From Piscicola geometra (Eukaryota > Annelida > Clitellata > Hirudinida > Piscicolidae): a stretch of 64,000 nt of DNA. A program made the translations under genes and the position numbers. Location of the stretch: positions 13,295,383 to 13,359,382 of the forward strand of contig OX030955.1 in assembly GCA_943735955.1 (NCBI GenBank). Direction: 5' to 3'. Of this stretch, positions 60,001-64,000 are shown piece after piece. The first letter of the stretch is position 1. Each line of letters opens with the position of its first letter. The notes under the pieces were generated by a model. The model had not been told where the DNA came from. It saw only the letters and a list, made by a program, of their open reading frames with translations, and did not search any database.

Positions 60001-63000
60001 TGCCAACTGCTGTATCGACAACAGTGCCGACTACTGTATCAATGATGACAACAGAATCAACAAGTGTTCCAACTGCTGTATCGACAACAGCGCCGACTAC
60101 TGTATCAATGATGACAACAGAATCAACAAGTGTGCCAACTGCTGTATCGACAACAGTGCCGACTACTGTATCAATGATGACAACAGAATCAACAAGTGTG
60201 CCAACTGCTGTATCGACAACAGTGCCGACTACTGTATCAATGATGACAACAGAATCAACAAGTGTGCCAACTGCTGTATCGACAACAGTGCCGACTACTG
60301 TATCAATGATGACAACAGAATCAACAAGTGTGCCAACTGCTGTATCGACAACAGTGCCGACTACTGTATCAATGATGACAACAGAATCAACAAGTGTGCC
60401 AACTGCTGTATCGACAACAGTGCCGACTACTGTATCAATGATGACAACAGAATCAACAAGTGTGCCAACTGCTGTATCGACAACAGTGCCGACTACTGTA
60501 TCAATGATGACAACAGAATCAACAAGTGTGCCAACTGCTGTATCGACAACAGTGCCGACTACTGTATCAATGATGAAAACAGAATCAACAAGTGTGCCAA
60601 CTGCTGTATCGACAACAGTGCCGACTACTGTATTAATGATGACAACAGAATCAACAAGTGTGCCAACTGCTGTATCGACAACAGCGCCGACTACTGTATC
60701 AATGATGACAAAAGAATCAACAAGTGTGCCAACTGCTGTATCGACAACAGTGCCGACTACTGTATCAATGATGACAACAGAATCAACAAGTGTTCCAACT
60801 GCTGTATCGATAACAGCGCCGACTACTGTATCAATGATGACAACAGAATCAACAAGTGTGCCAACTGCTGTATCGACAACAGTTCCGACTACTGTATCAA
60901 TGATGACAACAGAATCAACAAGTGTGCCAACTGCTGTATCGACAACAGTGCCGACTACTGTATCAATGATGACAACAGAATCAACAAGTGTGCCAACTGC
61001 TGTATCGACAACAGTGCCGACTACTGTATCAATAATGACAACAGAATCAACAAGTGTGCCAACTGCTGTATCGACAACAGTGCCGACTACTGTATCAATG
61101 ATGACAACAGAATCAACAAGTGTGCCAACTGCTGTATCGACAACAGTGCCGACTACTGTATCAATGATGACAACAGAATCAACAAGTGTGCCAACTGCTG
61201 TATCGACAACAGTGCCGACTACTGTATCAATGATGACAACAGAATCAACAAGTGTGCCAACTGCTGTATCGACAACAGTGCCGACTACTGAATCAATGAT
61301 GACAACAGAATCAACAAGTGTGCCAACTGCTGTATCGACAACAGTGCCGACTACTGTATCAATGATGACAACAGAATCAACAAGTGTGCCAACTGCTGTA
61401 TCGACAACAGCGCCGACTACTGTATCAATGATGACAACAGAATCAACAAGTGTGCCAACTGCTGTATCGACAACAGTGCCGACTACTGTATCAATGATGA
61501 CAACAGAATCAACAAGTGTGCCAACTGCTGTATCGACAACAGTGCCGACTACTGTATCAATGATGTCAACAGAATCAACAAGTGTGCCAACTGCTGTATC
61601 GACAACAGTGCCGACTACTGTATCAATGATGACAACAGAATCAACAAGTGTGCCAACTGCTGTATCGACAACAGTGCCGACTACTGTATTAATGATGACA
61701 ACAGAATCAACAAGTGTGCCAACTGCTGTATCGACAACAGCGCCGACTACTGTATCAATGATGACAACAGAATCAACAAGTGTGCCAACTGCTGTATCGA
61801 CAACAGTGCCGACTACTGTATCAATGATGAAAACAGAATCAACAAGTGTGCCAACTGCTGTATCGACAACAGTGCCGACTACTGTATTAATGATGACAAC
61901 AGAATCAACAAGTGTGCCAACTGCTGTATCGACAACAGCGCCGACTACTGTATCAATGATGACAACAGAATCAACAAGTGTGCCAACTGCTGTATCGACA
62001 ACAGTGCCGACTACTGTATCAATGATGACAACAGAATCAACAAGTGTTCCAACTGCTGTATCGATAACAGCGCCGACTACTGTATCAATGATGACAACAG
62101 AATCAACAAGTGTGCCAACTGCTGTATCGACAACAGTTCCGACTACTGTATCAATGATGACAACAGAATCAACAAGTGTGCCAACTGCTGTATCGACAAC
62201 AGTGCCGACTACTGTATCAATGATGACAACAGAATCAACAAGTGTGCCAACTGCTGTATCGACAACAGTGCCGACTACTGTATCAATAATGACAACAGAA
62301 TCAACAAGTGTGCCAACTGCTGTATCGACAACAGTGCCGACTACTGTATCAATGATGACAACAGAATCAACAAGTGTGCCAACTGCTGTATCGACAACAG
62401 TGCCGACTACTGTATCAATGATGACAAAAGAATCAACAAGTGTGCCAACTGCTGTATCGACAACAGTGCCGACTACTGTATCAATGTTTACAACAGAATC
62501 AACAAGTGTGCCAACTGCTGTATCGACAACAGTTCCGACTACTGTATCAATGATGACAACAGAATCAACAAGTGTGCCAACTGCTGTATCGACAACAGTG
62601 CCGACTACTGTATCAATGATGACAACAGAATCAACAAGTGTGCCAACTGCTGTATCGACAACAGTGCCGACTACTGTATCAATAATGACAACAGAATCAA
62701 CAAGTGTGCCAACTGCTGTATCGACAACAGTGCCGACTACTGTATCAATGATGACAACAGAATCAACAAGTGTGCCAACTGCTGTATCGACAACAGTGCC
62801 GACTACTGTATCAATGATGACAACAGAATCAACAAGTGTGCCAACTGCTGTATCGACAACAGTGCCGACTACTGTATCAATGATGACAACAGAATCAACA
62901 AGTGTGCCAACTGCTGTATCGACAACAGTGCCGACTACTGAATCAATGATGACAACAGAATCAACAAGTGTGCCAACTGCTGTATCGACAACAGTGCCGA

Positions 63001-63998
63001 CTACTGTATCAATGATGACAACAGAATCAACAAGTGTGCCAACTGCTGTATCGACAACAGCGCCGACTACTGTATCAATGATGACAACAGAATCAACAAG
63101 TGTGCCAACTGCTGTATCGACAACAGTGCCGACTACTGTATCAATGATGACAAAAGAATCAACAAGTGTGCCAACTGCTGTATCGACAACAGTGCCGACT
63201 ACTGTATCAATGATGTCAACAGAATCAACAAGTGTGCCAACTGCTGTATCGACAACAGTGCCGACTACTGTATCAATGTTTACAACAGAATCAACAAGTG
63301 TGCCAACTGCTGTATCGACAACAGTGCCGACTACTGTATCAATGATGACAAAAGAATCAACAAGTGTGCCAACTGCTGTATCGACAACAGTGCCGATTAC
63401 TGTATCAATGATGACAACAGAATCAACAAGTGTGCCAACTGCTGTATCGACAACAGTGCCGACTACTGTATCAATGATGACAACAGAATCAACAAGTGTG
63501 CCAACTGCTGTATCGACAACAGTGCCGACTACTGTATCAATGATGACAACAGAATCAACAAGTGTGCCAACTGCTGTATCGACAACAGTGCCGACTACTG
63601 TATCAATGATGAAAACAGAATCAACAAGTGTGCCAACTGCTGTATCGACAACAGTGCCGACTACTGTATCAATGATGACAAAAGAATCAACAAGTGTGCC
63701 AACTGCTGTATCGACAACAGTGCCGACTACTGTATCAATGATGTCAACAGAATCAACAAGTGTGCCAACTGCTGTATCGACAACAGTGCCGACTACTGTA
63801 TCAATGATGACAAAAGAATCAACAAGTGTGCCAACTGCTGTATCGACAACAGTGCCGACTACTGTATCAATGATGACAACAGAATCAACAAGTGTGCCAA
63901 CTGCTGTATCGACAACAGTGCCGACTACTGTATTAATGATGACAACAGAATCAACAAGTGTGCCAACTGCTGTATCGACAACAGTGCCGACTACTGTA
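3..63998 (+). CDS. Giant mucin-like PTS-repeat protein, internal part of one open frame
   Basis: This frame is open across the whole window: 21,332 codons with no stop seen and neither start nor end present, so it is partial at both sides. Each 66-bp unit gives 22 residues: SVPTAVS, then TTVPTTVS, then MMTTEST. That is 8 Thr, 4 Ser, 4 Val, 2 Pro, 2 Met, 1 Ala and 1 Glu, so 55% Ser/Thr and 64% Pro/Thr/Ser. Cys, Lys, Arg, Asn and aromatic residues are absent from the consensus. This composition is typical of mucin PTS domains, in which Ser/Thr carry O-glycans and form stiff, hydrated, protease-resistant rods at cell surfaces, in mucus or in extracellular coats. No signal peptide, membrane segment, von Willebrand D, cysteine-knot or chitin-binding domain can be seen, because no non-repeat sequence is present. 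Common variants replace Thr by Ile or Lys, Val by Ala, Ser by Leu or Lys, and Glu by Lys. Evidence for coding is the absence of stops and of frame-breaking indels in about 970 copies. Against it, substitutions fall in all three codon positions with no clear bias by eye, and the array could be an untranscribed satellite. Splice sites cannot be excluded but none stands out. Confidence 0.6.
6..53 (+). repeat. Internal 24-nt duplication inside the 66-bp unit (first copy shown)
   Basis: Within each unit, positions 6-29 (GTG CCA ACT GCT GTA TCG ACA ACA) and 30-53 (GTG CCG ACT ACT GTA TCA ATG ATG) are related. The first 18 nt match at 15 positions and the last two codons match only in their first base. 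In the mucin-like frame this is an 8-residue duplication, VPTAVSTT then VPTTVSMM. Two of the three differences in the well-matched part are silent third-base changes (CCA/CCG, TCG/TCA) in that frame but amino-acid changes in the neighbouring frame. A separate 8-nt direct repeat GACAACAG lies at unit positions 23-30 and 53-60. The 66-bp unit therefore probably grew from a shorter ancestral repeat. The same structure recurs in every copy. Confidence 0.75.
428..3903. repeat. Higher-order repeat, offset 1,914 bp (29 units)
   Basis: The stretch from about 428 to 1,989 reappears at about 2,342 to 3,903 with the same series of marker variants. These include TATTAATG at 706 and 2,620, CAGCAAAGCC at 817 and 2,731, CCAACAACTG near 872 and 2,786, the ACC pair with AAAATC near 1,460 and 3,374, CTAATG at 1,624 and 3,538, and ATCATTGAT near 1,761 and 3,675. 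A handful of later private changes distinguish the copies, such as 1,309, 1,695 and 3,235. The ACC-pair marker also occurs near 2,186, 726 bp (11 units) after 1,460, so smaller duplications are nested inside. Unequal exchange or segmental amplification in whole units explains this. Confidence 0.8.
8096..10395. repeat. Higher-order repeat, offset 1,122 bp (17 units)
   Basis: Markers from the first copy recur exactly 1,122 bp later: CCGGCTAC at 8,152 and 9,274, GATGTCAAC followed by AAGTGGGCCTAC near 8,236 and 9,358, GATGATAAC near 8,560 and 9,682, GCCAACTAC near 8,812 and 9,934, and CTGGTGTATC near 8,857 and 9,979. Part of the same block (CCGG and GATGTC plus GGGCCTAC) appears a third time near 10,858-10,980, 2,706 bp (41 units) after the first. 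Boundaries are set by the TGA-containing copy at 8,093, which the second copy lacks, and by loss of the CCGG marker near 10,396. Confidence 0.8.
11003..12579. repeat. Perfect 660-bp (10-unit) duplication
   Basis: Bases 11,003-11,919 are identical, line by line, to 11,663-12,579. The matched markers include CTGTATTGAC, AACAAAGGTGCC, ACTTTATC and AGTGTCCC. The first mismatches are at 11,002/11,662 (T/C) and 11,920/12,580 (C/T). No private substitution separates the two copies. The duplication is therefore very recent, freshly converted, or an assembly artefact. Confidence 0.85.
15971..20090. repeat. Higher-order repeat of 14 and 18 units (924, 1,188, 1,188 bp)
   Basis: The marker ATCAAAAAGTG occurs at 15,971, 16,895, 18,083 and 19,271, giving successive blocks of 924, 1,188 and 1,188 bp and a partial fourth. 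Each block continues with AACAAAGGTG, two TGTCCC copies, a GCTGAATC copy and GACAATAG, then CCAACAAC and two GATGAAAAC copies. The 1,188-bp blocks exceed the 924-bp block by 264 bp, exactly four units. In the second block the GCTGAATC marker is repeated 264 bp apart (17,177 and 17,441); in the third it is repeated 132 bp apart (18,365 and 18,497). Small whole-unit duplications are thus nested within larger ones. Confidence 0.8.
20041..24180. repeat. Nested higher-order repeats with 660, 1,320 and 1,980-bp offsets
   Basis: Lines around 20,041-20,400 recur at 20,701-21,060 (660 bp). The block 20,881-21,780 recurs at 22,201-23,100 (1,320 bp). Bases 22,441-23,100 recur as 23,101-23,760 (660 bp), and 21,781-22,200 recur at 23,761-24,180 (1,980 bp). 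Markers are the AACAAAGGTGCC plus CTGCAGTATC copy (21,121, 22,441, 23,101), CTATATCGAC soon after it, TCGAGAACAG with ACTGAATC (21,605, 22,925, 23,585) and AATGACGAC (21,770, 23,090, 23,750). All offsets are whole numbers of ten-unit steps. At least three rounds of duplication are needed. Confidence 0.78.
30266..32313. repeat. Higher-order repeat, offset 1,056 bp (16 units)
   Basis: Markers recur 1,056 bp apart: AACAAAGGTG at 30,361 and 31,417, TGCGCC followed by ATCAACAACAG after each, GCCGATTAC near 30,661 and 31,717, TATTAATG at 30,802 and 31,858, GATGAAAAC near 30,870 and 31,926, and AGCGCC near 30,981 and 32,037. The copies separate at the GATTAC copy at 30,265 and at the CTAATG copy at 31,258. 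A further AACAAAGG copy lies at 29,965, 396 bp (6 units) before the first. Confidence 0.72.
35560..41100. repeat. Tandem segmental duplication, 2,772 bp (42 units)
   Basis: Segment A (about 35,560-38,330) is followed directly by segment B (about 38,330-41,100). Rare markers are all 2,772 bp apart: AATTAACAAG at 35,569/38,341, CAACAAAATC at 36,421/39,193, CAACGAGTG at 36,499/39,271, CGTGCCAAC at 36,791/39,563, AGTACGGAC at 37,451/40,223, CAAGAGAATC at 37,741/40,513, and TGCTAACTGC at 38,221/40,993. AGTACGGAC appears once more at 41,411. Differences between A and B are very few, so the duplication is recent or has been homogenised. Confidence 0.85.
41640..45348. repeat. Higher-order repeat, offset 2,310 bp (35 units)
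   Basis: A string of markers from about 41,640-43,038 recurs 2,310 bp later: AGCGCC at 41,677/43,987, GACAAAAG at 41,765/44,075, then GATGTCAAC, TATTAATG, GATGAAAAC and TGTTCC, GACTGTTG at 42,341/44,651, GACAATAG near 42,623/44,933, and GCCGATTAC near 42,871/45,181. Private changes include CTATATC near 42,543, AATGAGGAC near 42,817 and AATGCTGAC near 44,997. The same 2,310-bp spacing appears again at 53.0-56.2 kb (GACTGTTG at 53,627/55,937), because that region is a copy of this one. Confidence 0.78.
41710..48782. repeat. Large segment (about 7.07 kb), copy 1 of a duplication with 11,286-bp offset
   Basis: Every marker I followed through this stretch recurs 11,286 bp (171 units) downstream. 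Pairs checked include 41,767/53,053 (CAAAAG), 42,022/53,308 (TATTAATG), 42,341/53,627 (GACTGTTG), 42,871/54,157 (GATTAC), 43,051/54,337 (TATCGATAAC), 43,280/54,566 (AATAATGAC), 44,935/56,221 (CAATAG), 45,625/56,911, 46,321/57,607, 47,146/58,432 (TCGAAAAC), 47,302/58,588, 48,001/59,287 (TATTGAC) and 48,121/59,407 (TGTCCC). Private changes are few (for example near 42,543, 42,817, 44,997 and 47,031 here). Synteny stops near 41,703 and 48,782. Confidence 0.8.
52996..60068. repeat. Large segment (about 7.07 kb), copy 2 of a duplication with 11,286-bp offset
   Basis: This is the downstream partner of the 41.7-48.8 kb segment, with the same marker order over about 107 units. Private differences here include AACGATGAC near 54,235, CTGTATTGAC near 56,980 and AATTAACAAG near 59,925. 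A five-unit (330-bp) duplication marked by CAACAAAATC is present in both copies (43,419 and 43,749; 54,705 and 55,035), so it predates the 7-kb event. The copies diverge at about 60,067, where this one has TGTTCC and the other TGTCCC. Confidence 0.8.
58030..60486. repeat. Higher-order repeat, offset 1,320 bp (20 units)
   Basis: Bases from about 58,030 to 59,166 recur at about 59,350 to 60,486. Matched markers are TCGAAAACAG at 58,432/59,752, TATTAATG at 58,588/59,908, GATGAAAAC near 58,660/59,980 and TGTTCC at 58,745/60,065. One private change, AATTAACAAG near 59,925, separates the copies in the part compared. The match ends where 59,167 is C (AGCGCC) and 60,487 is T. Confidence 0.78.
60781..63165. 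repeat. Overlapping higher-order repeats, offsets 1,254 and 1,650 bp
   Basis: TGTTCC with TATCGATAAC occurs at 60,805 and 62,059 (1,254 bp, 19 units), followed in both by AGTTCCGAC and AATAATGAC. AGTTCCGAC at 60,884 also recurs at 62,534 (1,650 bp, 25 units), followed in both by AATAATGAC (61,034 and 62,684), the ACTGAATC copy (61,289 and 62,939) and AGCGCC (61,411 and 63,061). The three AGTTCC copies are the only ones I noticed in the window, so this variant arose locally and was spread by two separate whole-unit events. Confidence 0.72.
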
Positions 63999-64000
63999 TC

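Larger units (their letters stand above)
1..64000. repeat. 66-bp tandem repeat array, about 970 copies
   Basis: The window is entirely made of a 66-bp unit in direct head-to-tail orientation. Taking position 1 as unit position 1, the unit starts CAAGTGTGCC, passes through TGTATCGACAACAG at 17-30, ACTACTGTATC at 36-46 and GATGACAACAG at 50-60, and ends AATCAA. Phase is the same at the start and end of the window (969 x 66 = 63,954, and position 63,955 again begins CAAGTG), and every line checked in between is in phase. Copies differ from the consensus by zero to a few substitutions, and many are identical. Base content of the unit is 23 A, 14 T, 16 C and 13 G. Both ends of the array are outside the window. 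It is either the tandem-repeat exon of a giant protein gene, which I prefer, or a 66-bp satellite. An array this uniform needs long-read assembly, so the true copy number may differ. Confidence 0.99.

Noticed and set aside
2..64000. Cys-rich repeat protein in the + frame starting at position 2
   Set aside because: At least 33 stop codons interrupt it, spread from 1.6 to 62.9 kb, whereas the adjacent frame has none. Its codons end in C or T at 20 of 22 positions, and many C/T changes are silent in it, which looks like coding bias. However, the same pyrimidine column is forced by the Ser/Thr/Pro/Ala/Val/Met content of the mucin-like frame, where it is the second codon position.
2..64000. A variant genetic code with TGA read as Cys (as in Euplotes), which would make 28 of the 33 stops in the Cys-rich frame silent
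   Set aside because: The TGA codons arise from TGT or TGC by one base, so they are expected without recoding. Five TAA stops from the Tyr codon remain, and nothing else in the window points to a ciliate.
1..64000. Open minus-strand frame with a Val/Ile-rich repeat beginning DSVVIIDTVVGTVV
   Set aside because: It also appears stop-free, so openness alone does not decide between strands. The repeat resembles no protein family I know and is a monotonous hydrophobic sequence. The mucin-like reading on the + strand is far more natural in composition.
1..64000. CRISPR array
   Set aside because: Units are contiguous 66-bp direct repeats with no unique spacers between conserved repeats. Variation is scattered point substitution.
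1..64000. Purely structural satellite such as a centromeric or heterochromatic repeat
   Set aside because: Not excluded. It is ranked second because the period is a multiple of 3, no frame-breaking indels were seen, one frame lacks stops, and that frame has a recognisable mucin-like composition.
1..64000. Promoters, ribosome binding sites, splice sites, terminators or RNA genes inside the array
   Set aside because: Any short match would be repeated about 970 times and none is distinctive. The ATG pair at unit positions 48-53 occurs in every copy and cannot be argued to be a start.

Overview
The whole 64 kb window is one uninterrupted tandem array of a 66-bp unit, about 969.7 copies. It begins at unit position 1 and ends inside a copy, so both edges of the array lie outside the window. 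There is no flanking DNA, no second gene, and no recognisable RNA gene, mobile element, CRISPR array, promoter, terminator or origin. The unit is about 44% G+C, richer in A than in T on the + strand, and has a fixed period. Position 63,955 has the same repeat phase as position 1, every line I checked in between keeps phase, and I saw no insertion or deletion that is not a multiple of 66 bp.

Because 66 is divisible by 3, some frames stay open through the array. The + frame with codons starting at position 3 is open from end to end (21,332 complete codons, 3-63,998), and I saw no stop in it. Each unit encodes 22 residues: an SVPTAVS module, a second VPTTVS module, a Met pair, and a TTEST end. 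It has 8 Thr, 4 Ser and 2 Pro (64% P/T/S) and no Cys, Lys, Arg, aromatic residue or Asn in the consensus. That is the composition of a mucin-type PTS domain, the heavily O-glycosylated rod of secreted or membrane mucins. My leading reading is an internal part of one giant mucin-like exon. The visible part alone would be roughly 2.1 MDa of peptide with about 11,600 Ser/Thr. The main alternative is an untranscribed 66-bp satellite that happens to be open. The neighbouring + frame (Cys-rich, starting KCANCCIDNSADYC) is broken by at least 33 stop codons. One minus-strand frame (Val/Ile-rich) also looks open.

The array has layered history. Inside the unit, positions 6-29 and 30-53 are a diverged 24-nt (8-residue) duplication. 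Above the unit, blocks of many units are themselves duplicated, always in multiples of 66 bp: offsets of 1,914 bp (0.4-3.9 kb), 1,122 bp (8.1-10.4 kb), 660 bp (11.0-12.6 kb), 924 then 1,188 bp (16-20 kb), 660/1,320/1,980 bp (20-24 kb), 1,056 bp (30-32 kb), 2,772 bp (35.5-41.1 kb), 2,310 bp (41.6-45.3 kb), 1,320 bp (58-60.5 kb) and 1,254/1,650 bp (60.8-63.2 kb). A segment of about 7 kb at 41.7-48.8 kb recurs 11,286 bp downstream at 53.0-60.1 kb. Variant classes are regional, as expected from local unequal exchange or conversion.

The organism cannot be named from this sequence. A mucin-like repeat of this size on an apparently single exon points to a eukaryote, most likely an animal, but giant repeat proteins also exist in protists and bacteria. 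All positions and counts come from reading the sequence by eye.
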